Shown piece after piece: positions 1 to 8,297 of a stretch of 51,380 nt of DNA. The position numbers were made by a program, and so were the translations under genes. The notes beneath the pieces are model-generated. The model was not told the DNA's origin and made no database searches. It was given only the letters and a program-made list of their open reading frames with translations. The stretch lies in assembly GCA_002706405.1 (NCBI GenBank), contig PALN01000050.1, positions 1-51,380 on the forward strand. Reading direction: 5' to 3'. Source of the DNA: Rhodospirillaceae bacterium. GTDB taxonomy: Bacteria > Pseudomonadota > Alphaproteobacteria > Rhodospirillales > Casp-alpha2. The stretch's first letter is position 1. Each line of letters opens with the position of its first letter.

Positions 1-731
1 AAGAACACGAAGCCATCAACGAGGACGGCCTAGCACGCTTTGTCGATGCCCTGAACGGGCGCAGTTTGAATAAGGTCGTGTTTGTATCGACTTGTTCCAA
101 CTACGGCGAAATTCCGGCCGATACCACGGCCGATGAAAACTTCGACTTGAAGCCGTTGTCTCTTTACGCCAAGGCCAAGGTCGCGCGTGAACAGCAGCTT
201 CTGGCCATGGACAACCATGCCGACTTCTGCGGCGTCGTGCTGCGCTTCGCCACGGCCTTCGGCCTGTCGGGCCGCATGCGCTTCGATCTGACGGTCAGCG
301 AATTCACCCGCGACCTGCATGCGGGCGCTAGGCTCGAAGTCTATGACGCCGACACCTGGCGGCCCTATTGCCACGTCCGCGATTTCGCGCGGGCGCTGCA
401 CCGCGTGTTGGCCTTTCCCCGCGACATCGTCGGGTTCGAAGTCTTCAACGCCGGCGGCGACGTCAACAACTACACGAAGAAGATGATCGTTGACGCCATC
501 CAGGATCAGGTCAAAACCGGCGAGGTCGTCTACGTCGCCGGCGGCGCTGATCGGCGCAATTACCGTGTCGATTTCGGCAAGATCCGCAAGGCGCTTCATT
601 TTGAGCCGGCATTCACCGTGCCTGACGGTGTCCGCGAATTGGCGCGGGCGCTTGATCAGGGCTTCTTCGCCGATTACAGCGCGCGTCCGGATTTCTACCG
701 CAACAATACGATCACCTATCCCCGTGACTGA
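1..731 (+). CDS. NAD-dependent epimerase/dehydratase (extended SDR), 5' end cut off
   Basis: The gene is open from the window edge (reading from base 3) to the TGA at 729-731, so only the C-terminal part, about 242 residues, is visible. It shows the SDR substrate half: an STCSNYG segment (catalytic Ser region), then YAKAK, which fits the YxxxK catalytic pair, followed by a nucleotide-sugar type C-terminal domain. The Rossmann GxxGxxG motif lies outside the window. It shares an RxR[FL]DL[ST]V stretch with the SDR at 13307-14317, so the two are probably paralogues acting on related nucleotide sugars. The stop overlaps the GTG candidate start of the next gene. It might be the sugar-nucleotide dehydratase or epimerase feeding the aminotransferase downstream, but it does not look like a typical LegB. 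Family assignment is secure; the substrate is not known. Confidence 0.8.
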   Translation, partial: EHEAINEDGLARFVDALNGRSLNKVVFVSTCSNYGEIPADTTADENFDLKPLSLYAKAKVAREQQLLAMDNHADFCGVVLRFATAFGLSGRMRFDLTVSEFTRDLHAGARLEVYDADTWRPYCHVRDFARALHRVLAFPRDIVGFEVFNAGGDVNNYTKKMIVDAIQDQVKTGEVVYVAGGADRRNYRVDFGKIRKALHFEPAFTVPDGVRELARALDQGFFADYSARPDFYRNNTITYPRD

Positions 732-750
732 TCCGGCACCCACCACCGCC

Positions 751-1923
751 ATGACCGAACCCGTTCGCGCCATCGTCGATGCGGTGACCCGCGTCATCGA
801 CAGCCCCGGCCGGGCAGTGCCGCTGCACGAGCCCCGGTTCGCCGGACGCGAGTGGGAATACGTCAAGGACTGCCTAGATACCGGATGGGTGTCCAGCGTC
901 GGGGCCTATGTCGACCGCTTCGAACGCGACCTGGCCGAGATGACCGGTGCCGACCATGCGGTGGCGACGGTCAACGGCACGGCGGCGCTTCATCTCTGCC
1001 TGATCGCGGCCGGCGTGCGCCCGGGCGACGAAGTGATCGTTCCGGCCCTCAGCTTTGTCGCCACCGCCAATGCGGTCGCCTATTGTCATGCCCAGCCGCA
1101 TTTCGCGGACATCCAGCCGGACACCCTGGGCCTCGACCCGGACAAACTGGCCAACCATCTGGCCGCCGTCACCGAGCGCCGGGACGGACGTCTGGTCAAT
1201 CGGGAAACGGGCAATCCCATCACCGCGATCGTCGTCATGCATGCCTTCGGACACCCCGCGGACATGGACGGATTGATCGCGGTGGCGGCTGATTTCGGGT
1301 TGCCTTTGATCGAGGACGCGGCCGAGTCCCTGGGCAGCACTTACAAGGGGCGGCACTGCGGCGCCCTTGCGCCCTTGGCGGCGCTGAGCTTCAACGGCAA
1401 CAAGACCGTCACCACCGGCGGCGGCGGCGCGGTCCTTGTCCGCGATGCCGAGACAGCCGCCCGGATCAAACACCTGAGCACCACCGCCAAGGTGCCCCAC
1501 CGCTGGGAATACGTTCACGACGCGGTCGCCTTCAACTACCGCATGCCCAACATCAACGCCGCCCTGGGCTGTGCTCAGCTTGAACAGCTGCCCGGTTTCC
1601 TGGACGCCAAACGGCGGCTGGCCAAGGCCTATGCGAACGCCTTCGCAGAAGTTACGGCGGCCGAATTCGTCGCCGCCCCGCCGGACTGCGAAAGCAACTA
1701 CTGGCTTAATGCGATTCTGGTGGATGGCGCGGTGCCGGGATTGCGCGATGACGTGCTGACGGTGCTCAACGACGCGGGCGTGATGGCGCGCCCCGCCTGG
1801 GCGCTGCTGAACACCCTGCCCGCGTTCACCGGCTCACCCCGCATGACGGATTTGACCATCGCCGAGGATGTCGGCCGCCGCCTGATCAACCTGCCCAGCA
1901 GCGCGGCCCTGGGAGAGATCTAG
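751..1923 (+). CDS. legC: PLP-dependent sugar aminotransferase, DegT/DnrJ/EryC1 family, LegC-like
   Basis: Predicted to transfer an amino group to a 4-keto nucleotide sugar, probably the LegC step toward bacillosamine/legionaminic acid type sugars. The fold is recognisable from the PLP-binding region (NGTAALHL), the acidic IEDAAESLG motif and the FNGNKTVTTGGGG segment, whose Lys (about residue 218) should form the Schiff base. The FNGNK...TTGGGG version of this loop is characteristic of the LegC branch. From the ATG at 751 the product is 390 residues, normal for the family. An in-frame GTG at 724 that overlaps the previous stop would add 9 residues; neither start has a clear Shine-Dalgarno. 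It is followed within 3 bp by a 2-epimerase gene, the usual LegC-LegG pairing. PseC-like or other DegT roles are less likely. Confidence 0.8.
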   Translation: MTEPVRAIVDAVTRVIDSPGRAVPLHEPRFAGREWEYVKDCLDTGWVSSVGAYVDRFERDLAEMTGADHAVATVNGTAALHLCLIAAGVRPGDEVIVPALSFVATANAVAYCHAQPHFADIQPDTLGLDPDKLANHLAAVTERRDGRLVNRETGNPITAIVVMHAFGHPADMDGLIAVAADFGLPLIEDAAESLGSTYKGRHCGALAPLAALSFNGNKTVTTGGGGAVLVRDAETAARIKHLSTTAKVPHRWEYVHDAVAFNYRMPNINAALGCAQLEQLPGFLDAKRRLAKAYANAFAEVTAAEFVAAPPDCESNYWLNAILVDGAVPGLRDDVLTVLNDAGVMARPAWALLNTLPAFTGSPRMTDLTIAEDVGRRLINLPSSAALGEI

Positions 1924-1926
1924 GCC

Positions 1927-3108
1927 GTGGCCAACCGCAAGATCTGCGTCTTTACGGGCACTCGGGCCGAGTACGGATTGCTTCGCCTGACCATGCGGCG
2001 CATCCAGAACGATCCCGACCTGACGCTTCAAACCTTGGTCAGCGGCGCCCATCTGTCCGACCGTCTGGGCGCGACCTGGCGGCGGATCGAGGAAGACGGA
2101 TTCGCCATCGACGCGAAGGTCCCCATGGCCCTGGACGATGACGGCGCGCTTGGCCTGGCGCAGGCGACGGGTGCGGCCGTGGCCGACTTGGCCGATGCCC
2201 TGGGTCACTTGGCGCCGGATATTCTGGTCGTCCTCGGCGACCGCTATGAAGCATTCGCCGCGGCCACGGCGGCCATGCTGCTGCGCCTGCCCATCGCGCA
2301 TGTCCACGGCGGCGAGATCACCGAAGGGGCGATGGATGACGCCATGCGCCACGCCATCACCAAGATGGCCCATCTTCATTTCACGGCGGCGGAAGCCTAT
2401 CGCGACCGTGTCATTCAGATGGGCGAGATGCCGGACCGGGTGTTCACTGTCGGCGCCCCGGGCCTGGAAGCAATTGCCGAAACGAATTTGATGACACGGG
2501 ACGCCTTGGCAAAAGACATCGGCATTGCGCTGGACAAGCCGTTTTTCGTCATCACCTATCATCCGGAAACCCTGGGCACGGATCCGGCGACGGGGATCGG
2601 CGCCGTGCTGTCGGCGCTTGATGACTTTCCCCAGGCGCCGGCCATCATCACCCATGCAAACGCAGACATTGGCGGTCAGGCGATCAACGCGCGGATCAAC
2701 GCCTACGCGGCCGAGCACCCGGGCCGCGTGGCCGCGATACCGACCTTGGGCATGCGGCGGTATTTCTCGGCCGTCGCGGCCGCCGCCGTGGTGATCGGCA
2801 ACTCATCAAGCGGCATCATCGAAGCGCCTTTCCTGGGCACGCCCGTGGTCAATATCGGCAGTCGTCAGGACGGGCGGTTGCGAGCCCCGACCGTGATCGA
2901 CTGCACGACGGATGCCGGCACCATTTCCGATGCGATCCGCCGGGCGCTGTCCCCGGACATGCAGGCCCGCGCCGCCCGCAAGGAAACGCCCTATGGGCGC
3001 GGCGATAGCGCCGAGCGCATCGTGGACGCCCTTAAATCGGTGGACATGGCGACACTTGCGCACAAGACGTTCCATGATATCCGACCGCGCACCGGGACCG
3101 CCGCATGA
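1927..3108 (+). CDS. legG: UDP-sugar 2-epimerase (hydrolysing), LegG/NeuC family
   Basis: Expected to hydrolyse and epimerise UDP-GlcNAc or a UDP-diNAc-bacillosamine-like sugar to a free ManNAc-type sugar, the precursor condensed with PEP by NeuB/LegI synthases. The 393-residue product carries the family signatures: GTRAEYG at the N-terminus, DRYE near residue 105, the HVHGGE-x-TEGA-xDD-xxRHAITK block and a C-terminal GNSSSGIIEAP loop. The GTG start at 1927 is preceded by GGGAGAG at a good distance. Pairing with a LegC-type aminotransferase favours LegG over NeuC, but the sequence alone does not separate them. The next steps (a NeuB/LegI synthase and a CMP-transferase) are not in this window. 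The 3' end overlaps the deacetylase start by ATGA. Confidence 0.85.
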   Translation: MANRKICVFTGTRAEYGLLRLTMRRIQNDPDLTLQTLVSGAHLSDRLGATWRRIEEDGFAIDAKVPMALDDDGALGLAQATGAAVADLADALGHLAPDILVVLGDRYEAFAAATAAMLLRLPIAHVHGGEITEGAMDDAMRHAITKMAHLHFTAAEAYRDRVIQMGEMPDRVFTVGAPGLEAIAETNLMTRDALAKDIGIALDKPFFVITYHPETLGTDPATGIGAVLSALDDFPQAPAIITHANADIGGQAINARINAYAAEHPGRVAAIPTLGMRRYFSAVAAAAVVIGNSSSGIIEAPFLGTPVVNIGSRQDGRLRAPTVIDCTTDAGTISDAIRRALSPDMQARAARKETPYGRGDSAERIVDALKSVDMATLAHKTFHDIRPRTGTAA

Positions 3109-4064
3109 ACAAGCCGCTTACCATCGTCATGTACCATTACGTGCGGCCGATCGCGTCAAGCCCGTGGCCGGGCATCAAAGGAATCGAAACCGCGCGCTTT
3201 GAAAGGCAGCTCGACCATATCCAAGCCAATTACAATCCGGTTTCACTTGCCCGCGTGATCGCGGCGCGGGACGGTGGCGAGCCGCTGCCCGAAAACCCGC
3301 TCGTTCTGACTTTCGACGACGGTTACAAAGACCATTATCAGCATGTCTTTCCCGCCCTTCTTCGCCGCGGTCTGACCGGTGCCTTCTTTCCGCCGACGTC
3401 GGTCGTCTATGCACGCGACATTCTTGATGTGAACAAGGTCCACTTCGTGCTCGCAAGCCAGGATGACCCGCACCCACTTGGTGAGGCCATCGACGCCGCG
3501 GTCCTGGATCATCGGGAAACCCATGACCTGGACACGCCCGAGGCCTATCGGGCATGCCTCGCCAAAGCCGATGATTTCGACCCGGCCGAGGTGATTTATG
3601 TGAAACGCATGCTGCAGCACGGCCTACCCGAGGACCTGCGCCGCGAGATCGCCGACGCCTTGTTCCGGCAATTCGTCAGCAACGACCCGAAGGATTTCGC
3701 CGACACTTTATATATGAACCGTGATGACTTGGCTGCACTGGCGGCCGCGGGCATGGAGATCGGCAGTCACGGCGATGCCCATCCTTGGCTGAACACGTTG
3801 CCGGCAGAAGCCCAACGCAACGACATCGAATCTTCCCTGCGTCTGATCGACGATTTAGGCATCGCGCGCGATGGCTTCCTGTTCTGTTATCCCTACGGTG
3901 CCTACAACGACGACACCCTAAAAATCCTAACGGACCTCAACTGTGGCGCGGCAGTTACATCGGATCGCCGGGTCGCCTTGTTGTCCGATCCGATCCTGAC
4001 CTTGGCGCGTATCGACGCCGTCGACGTACCGGAAACGACCACAACCGCCCGCACGGTTCGATAG
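3105..4064 (+). CDS. Polysaccharide deacetylase (NodB homology domain)
   Basis: A 319-residue carbohydrate esterase family 4 protein, expected to remove N- or O-acetyl groups from a glycan or precursor. The NodB metal site is visible: TFDDG with D71 and D72 (catalytic base and metal ligand) and an HxxxH pair at H222 and H226 within SHGDAHPWL. The late FCYPYGAYND segment matches the family's conserved RxPYG-like motif in relaxed form. No convincing signal peptide is present (the protein starts MNKPLTIVMYHYV), so it may act in the cytoplasm on a lipid-linked or free intermediate. It is translationally coupled to the 2-epimerase (ATGA overlap) and followed after 10 bp by a methyltransferase. Confidence 0.85.
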   Translation: MNKPLTIVMYHYVRPIASSPWPGIKGIETARFERQLDHIQANYNPVSLARVIAARDGGEPLPENPLVLTFDDGYKDHYQHVFPALLRRGLTGAFFPPTSVVYARDILDVNKVHFVLASQDDPHPLGEAIDAAVLDHRETHDLDTPEAYRACLAKADDFDPAEVIYVKRMLQHGLPEDLRREIADALFRQFVSNDPKDFADTLYMNRDDLAALAAAGMEIGSHGDAHPWLNTLPAEAQRNDIESSLRLIDDLGIARDGFLFCYPYGAYNDDTLKILTDLNCGAAVTSDRRVALLSDPILTLARIDAVDVPETTTTARTVR

Positions 4065-4074
4065 GAGAGCCCCC

Positions 4075-4689
4075 ATGGCCAAATATCATAAGTATGTGTT
4101 CGATGAAAAAGACAGACGCCTCATCGGCGCCTTCGAGGACATGTACAAAGCCGAGGACACGGAAGGGTTCGACAGTTGGCAGAGTCTGAACGTCCGCCAT
4201 CTACGCCACCGATTGGCCTTGGAAATTCTCGACGATTACAATTTCTCGTCCGTGCTGGAAGTTGGCTGCGGTAAGGGCAGCATGACCCAGTTTCTGAAGA
4301 AGGCAAACAACCGCGTGCTCGGCATCGACATTTCCCCAACTGCCATCGAAAAAGCGAAGGCCAGCCATCCGCACATTGAATTCCGGGCCATGGACGCGAT
4401 GTCCGTTGATACTTTGGACGAGACGTTCGACCTGACGGCCGTGATGACGGTTCTGGCTTATGTCGAAGACTGGCGCAGCTTGATCGCCAAAGTCGCCAAC
4501 ATTTCGCAATTCGGCATGTTCGTCGAATATGTCCCTGAAAATCCAATCGGCATGGTGAAAAGCCTGGAAGATTTGGAAATGGAGATCGCCCGCCATTTCG
4601 ATATCTCGACCAAGCTGTGCCTGAATGACCGATACCTGATCACATTCGGGCGGCGCATCGGTGCCGGCCACGCCGACGACGGAGATTAA
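4075..4689 (+). CDS. Class I SAM-dependent methyltransferase
   Basis: A small 204-residue Rossmann-fold methyltransferase. Motif I is clear (VLEVGCGKGSM, about residues 59-69), followed by an acidic motif II (GIDISPTAIEKAK) and a DLTAVMTVLAYV segment typical of motif post-II. An AGGAGAG Shine-Dalgarno precedes the ATG. Placement between a deacetylase and a sulfotransferase suggests modification of a sugar hydroxyl or amine, but nothing in the sequence fixes the acceptor. Confidence 0.75.
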   Translation: MAKYHKYVFDEKDRRLIGAFEDMYKAEDTEGFDSWQSLNVRHLRHRLALEILDDYNFSSVLEVGCGKGSMTQFLKKANNRVLGIDISPTAIEKAKASHPHIEFRAMDAMSVDTLDETFDLTAVMTVLAYVEDWRSLIAKVANISQFGMFVEYVPENPIGMVKSLEDLEMEIARHFDISTKLCLNDRYLITFGRRIGAGHADDGD

Positions 4690-4690
4690 G

Positions 4691-5515
4691 ATGTCTATTC
4701 TCAAGTCCATGAAAACGCGACTGATCAACCAGCCGCGATTTCAAAACCTGGTTGCCAACCGGCGCAGCCCCGCGTTCAACACACTATTCCAGAAAAAGCC
4801 CGCCGATTACTACGGCTATGACCTTGCGGCCAACGCCAACGCCAAGGCCATTGTCATCGGGTTGCCGAAAGCGGGCAATAATTGGCTGCTCGGGCTGCTA
4901 TCCGACTGCCTCGATCTGGACGTCTTGCCCGACGTCACGACACCCGGATCAGGCGTATGCATGACGAACCAGCCATTTTCGAGTGACATCTATTTTCAGA
5001 AAAACCTTCGCTACGCCGTCTACATCATGCGCGACCTGCGCGACGTCGTCTGCTCCTACTACCACTTCATCGCCAAGCCGGGCATCTTGGCCGGTCGCCA
5101 CCGCCAAGCGCAATTCACCCGGATAGAGGATTTTTATTTCGAGTATTTCCTCGGCCATCTGTCGGCGCTTCACGACTTTCCGGGACATGCCGCCGGATAT
5201 CTGCGGTTTGACATTCCCCTTGTCCGCTACGAGTCCTTGTGGGACGACACGGCCGGCGAATTGTCCCGCCTGTTATCGCGATGGGGCCTCGACGTGCCGC
5301 CCGAAGCCGTACAAATGGCGGTCGACGCCAACGCATTCGATAAGCTGAAGAAATCCGGTAAAGACAACAAAGGCCACAAACTGCCCGCCAGCCACATGCG
5401 CAAGGGCGGATACGGCAATTTCCGCAAGGAACTTCCGGAACACGTCATCGCCGATATCGAGCGGCGTTTCGGCGACTACCTGCTGCGTTGGGGCTATACG
5501 TTGACGACGCGCTGA
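4691..5515 (+). CDS. Sulfotransferase (PAPS-dependent, cytosolic type)
   Basis: Predicted to transfer sulfate from PAPS to a glycan or other alcohol. The 274-residue protein shows the three hallmark elements in order: the 5'-phosphosulfate loop GLPKAGNNWL (about residues 57-66), the 3'-phosphate motif RDLRDVVCSYYHF (about 114-126) and the C-terminal RKGGYGNFRKEL (about 237-248, the RKGxxGxxK motif). The ATG at 4691 is chosen over an upstream in-frame GTG at 4661 because GGAG sits 8 bases before it and the GTG lies inside the previous gene. It is the last plus-strand gene before the convergent O-acylation pair; the two stops are 3 bp apart with no visible terminator. Confidence 0.85.
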   Translation: MSILKSMKTRLINQPRFQNLVANRRSPAFNTLFQKKPADYYGYDLAANANAKAIVIGLPKAGNNWLLGLLSDCLDLDVLPDVTTPGSGVCMTNQPFSSDIYFQKNLRYAVYIMRDLRDVVCSYYHFIAKPGILAGRHRQAQFTRIEDFYFEYFLGHLSALHDFPGHAAGYLRFDIPLVRYESLWDDTAGELSRLLSRWGLDVPPEAVQMAVDANAFDKLKKSGKDNKGHKLPASHMRKGGYGNFRKELPEHVIADIERRFGDYLLRWGYTLTTR

Positions 5516-5518
5516 CGT

Positions 5519-6619
5519 CTAGCGGAGCGATGGAGTCTTTAGATCGAGCTTGTGAATCGCGTTCCTGAGAACATGGTGGTAATCGAAGAATTCGTTCTGG
5601 CCAATCCCGAAGGGGCGCGGATCAAACCCGCCCACGATGGTGAAACGATGACGGGCCGCGATCTCCCGCACCTTCTGCGTGGTCAGGGTCATCGCCTCGC
5701 AGACAGGCGGGAATTCGCAAGTCAGAACCTTCGGGTGATAAGGCATGAGAAGCAGAACCGGCTCGATGCCCCGCTTGCGAAGCGCGACGAGAACGGCTTC
5801 GAAATCGCTGGCCGCCCTTGGATTGACGTAAGGTTTGCGGATCTTGAAATTACCCGTCCCGACCCGCTCCCAGGGAAGCGGCAATCGCGCCATTGCCTTG
5901 GCGGAATATTTCCGGCTTCCGTCCGGCAGCGTGATAGCCTGGTCCATCGACAGGCCCGTGCCGTTGGCCGTTGCCGGTTGAATGACGAATCGATTGTCGG
6001 CGCGGCCGGAAAAGAAGGCTTCGAGATTCCGTTTCAAATATTCGAAGTTGATCAGGTTGGCGGCGAAGTCAATGGACGCATTGAATGCCTCGGGCCGCGG
6101 CGACAAACCGAAATAGGCGCGGCCACGATCATAAAGCGCCCCCATGGTGCGCCATCGGGCGTCCAGGTTTTCGCGCAGGGACCAGGGTGCGATTTCGATC
6201 AAGACCTTTTTTGTCGTGGGCTTTTCCGCGATCAGGGCGAGGAAGGCGATCTCGTCTTCGAACACGGCGCCGTCAAGATACAGGTTCACGAACTCCCGGC
6301 AGCCGCCGAGGACATTCGGCAGAGAGTCCCGGCTGATGGCGCCCACGTGACTCGATCCGATCACGAAGCAGTCGGCGGCCGACTGCCGCAACAATTCGCG
6401 CTTGGTCTCGCGCAGGCGCATATCGCGGATCAGGCCGTGCTCCTGGCGACGAAGGGCCGCGACATAGTCGCGCAGGCCAAGGTCGTCGCCGTCATCGGGG
6501 CCACCATACACGCCACGCACGTCGACCACGACGTTGATTCCGGCGCAGAAGGCGAGAACGGCGATCGCCGCCACCAGGGTTTGAATGATAAATCGAGGTT
6601 TGTTTATCCCGGCGGACAC
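5519..6619 (-). CDS. SGNH-hydrolase-like membrane-anchored protein, O-acetylation partner
   Basis: A 366-residue protein with one N-terminal membrane segment (about residues 10-32) and an extracytoplasmic domain. A GSSH motif (residues 88-91) supplies a candidate catalytic serine and DYHH near the C-terminus (D346, H349) a candidate Asp-x-x-His, the layout of SGNH/AlgX-like proteins. Such proteins work with MBOAT transporters to place acetyl groups on exported polysaccharides. It starts with GTG 12 bp after the MBOAT stop, and the Shine-Dalgarno (GAGGA) overlaps that stop, so the pair is translationally coupled. Overall similarity to characterised members looks low; the functional inference rests mainly on motifs and pairing. 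Confidence 0.65.
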   Translation of the reverse strand: MSAGINKPRFIIQTLVAAIAVLAFCAGINVVVDVRGVYGGPDDGDDLGLRDYVAALRRQEHGLIRDMRLRETKRELLRQSAADCFVIGSSHVGAISRDSLPNVLGGCREFVNLYLDGAVFEDEIAFLALIAEKPTTKKVLIEIAPWSLRENLDARWRTMGALYDRGRAYFGLSPRPEAFNASIDFAANLINFEYLKRNLEAFFSGRADNRFVIQPATANGTGLSMDQAITLPDGSRKYSAKAMARLPLPWERVGTGNFKIRKPYVNPRAASDFEAVLVALRKRGIEPVLLLMPYHPKVLTCEFPPVCEAMTLTTQKVREIAARHRFTIVGGFDPRPFGIGQNEFFDYHHVLRNAIHKLDLKTPSLR

Positions 6620-6631
6620 GTGTTCAATTCC

Positions 6632-8170
6632 TCAGAACTGGAAATACAGGAACGGGCTGTCGCCCGAGATTTTGATCACGCAAGCACCGAACAAAACCCC
6701 GGTGACGATCGCCCATCCGAGAATGGGGCGCCATTTCAAACGAGACTGCACGACGCCATGTTCGGCCAATCCCAGAACGGGGCGGTAGGTGCGCGCGACC
6801 TCCATGGTGTTCGGGCCCAGCACCGCCAACATCCCGGCACCGGCGACCAGCGCAAGACCCCATCGCCAGTCGACCAGGCCGTTGGCAAAAAACCCATCGA
6901 AGCGAAGCCAGTCGCCGCCGACCGCCGCGACGGGGGCGATCCCCTGGAGCCGCCCCGACACGGAGAATCCCTCGGCACCGAACATGGCCCCCAGGACACC
7001 AACCGCGGTGTCCATATCGGCGGCGCGGAAGAACACCCAGGCAATGACCACCGCCGCGAAAGTTCCGCCCCAGGAAACCAAGCTGCCCAGACGACCGCCG
7101 CCCCATCGTGGAACTGCCAGGCGCCACGCATGATTGGCCGCAAGATAGGCACCGTGCAACGCGCCCCACACGATGAAATTGAGCGCCGCACCATGCCACA
7201 AACCGCCCAGAACCATGGTCAGGCCCAAATTGACCCAACGCCGGGCCGGCCCCTTCCGGTTGCCGCCCAAGGGAATGTAGAGGTAGTCGCGCAGGAACCG
7301 GGACAGGGTGATGTGCCAGCGGCGCCAGAAGTCGATGATGCTGCGCGCCTTGTAGGGCGAAAAGAAATTGATGGGCAGGCGGATTCCGAACATGAGCGCC
7401 AGTCCCGCGGCCATGTCCGAGTAGCCGGAAAAATCGAAATAAAGCTGAAAGGTATAAGCCAGGGTGCCGGCCCACGCTTCGGCCAAGGTCAATACGATGT
7501 TCGCCGCCGCCGCGTCATAGGCGGCGTCCGCATAGACCGCAAGCGTATCGGCGACCCAGACCTTCTTCGTCAGCCCCGCCACGAACACGAACAGACCGAC
7601 ATTCAGAAGCCGCCAATCCAGGGAACGACCGAGACGTTTCTTGAACTGGGGCAGCATTTCCGCGTGGTGGACGATGGGCCCCGCAATGAGTTGCGGAAAG
7701 AACGTAACGAACAGTGCGTAAGAGATGAAATCACGCTCCCGGGTCAGGCCTTGATGGGTATCGGCCAGGAACGCGATCTGCTGAAACGTAAAGAAGGAAA
7801 TACCGATCGGCAGGACGATTTCTGGGACACTCAGCGATGCCCCCGCCGCGTTCATAAGACCCGCGAAAAAGCCCAGGTATTTATAGAAGCCCAATAGGGA
7901 CAGGTTCACGGCGATACCGCCGGCCAGCGCCAATGAACGCAGGCGGGACGCCCCCGTGAAGGATTGCAGCCAGCGCGCGACGAGAAAGTTGAAGATGATG
8001 GAAAACAGAATCAAAAAGACGAAATTGAAGTTCCACCAGCCGTAATAAAACAGGCTTGAAAGAACCAGGGATACGACCGCGACCCTCGTATTCTTCGCGG
8101 ACAGATAATAGAAGACGACCAGAGCAGCCGGCAGAAAACAAAATATGAAAATGTACGAATTGAACAGCAT
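6632..8170 (-). CDS. MBOAT-family membrane O-acyltransferase (AlgI-like)
   Basis: A 512-residue polytopic membrane protein that should carry acyl (usually acetyl) groups across the inner membrane for polysaccharide O-acetylation. The start is placed at 8170, because MLFNSYIFIFCFLP matches the usual AlgI-type beginning; 41 further codons upstream lie in the divergent intergenic region. Diagnostic segments are HHAEMLPQF, the FWRRWHITLSRFLRDY block, LYIPLGGNRKG and LWHGAALNF, whose His (about residue 326) corresponds to the conserved MBOAT histidine. At least ten hydrophobic segments can be read. It is divergently oriented to the gene at 8298 and coupled to the SGNH-like gene downstream. Confidence 0.92.
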   Translation of the reverse strand: MLFNSYIFIFCFLPAALVVFYYLSAKNTRVAVVSLVLSSLFYYGWWNFNFVFLILFSIIFNFLVARWLQSFTGASRLRSLALAGGIAVNLSLLGFYKYLGFFAGLMNAAGASLSVPEIVLPIGISFFTFQQIAFLADTHQGLTRERDFISYALFVTFFPQLIAGPIVHHAEMLPQFKKRLGRSLDWRLLNVGLFVFVAGLTKKVWVADTLAVYADAAYDAAAANIVLTLAEAWAGTLAYTFQLYFDFSGYSDMAAGLALMFGIRLPINFFSPYKARSIIDFWRRWHITLSRFLRDYLYIPLGGNRKGPARRWVNLGLTMVLGGLWHGAALNFIVWGALHGAYLAANHAWRLAVPRWGGGRLGSLVSWGGTFAAVVIAWVFFRAADMDTAVGVLGAMFGAEGFSVSGRLQGIAPVAAVGGDWLRFDGFFANGLVDWRWGLALVAGAGMLAVLGPNTMEVARTYRPVLGLAEHGVVQSRLKWRPILGWAIVTGVLFGACVIKISGDSPFLYFQF

Positions 8171-8202
8171 CGATGCGAACCATCTGCGATTGGACTCAGC
8201 CG

Positions 8203-8224
8203 CCGGCACCCGACGCAGTGCCGG
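8203..8224. promoter_or_regulatory. Perfect 7-bp inverted repeat in the divergent intergenic region
   Basis: CCGGCAC and GTGCCGG flank an 8-base loop in the 127-bp gap between the divergent MBOAT and 8298 genes, 33 bases before the MBOAT start codon. An AT-rich stretch (TATAAA on plus, TATATT on minus, 8227-8234) lies beside it and could be a -10 element, but no good -35 partner is visible. It could be an operator or a leader hairpin for either gene. Confidence 0.3.
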
Positions 8225-8297
8225 GGAATATAAAGTCAAACAATCGCCTTCGTTAGCGAATAAGTGAAGGATCAGGGCATTATTGCTCCCCAATCCG

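Noticed and set aside
490-750. N-terminal extension of the LegC-like gene from the ATG at 490
   Set aside because: The extra residues overlap the SDR gene in another frame and are Arg/Ser-rich noise. The family starts near residue 1 of the ATG 751 (or GTG 724) form.
5552-7897. A 781-codon open frame on the plus strand
   Set aside because: It lies antisense to the SGNH-like and MBOAT genes, whose motifs are clear. The plus-frame translation is Arg/Gly/Gln-rich with no recognisable domain, a typical shadow in high-GC DNA.
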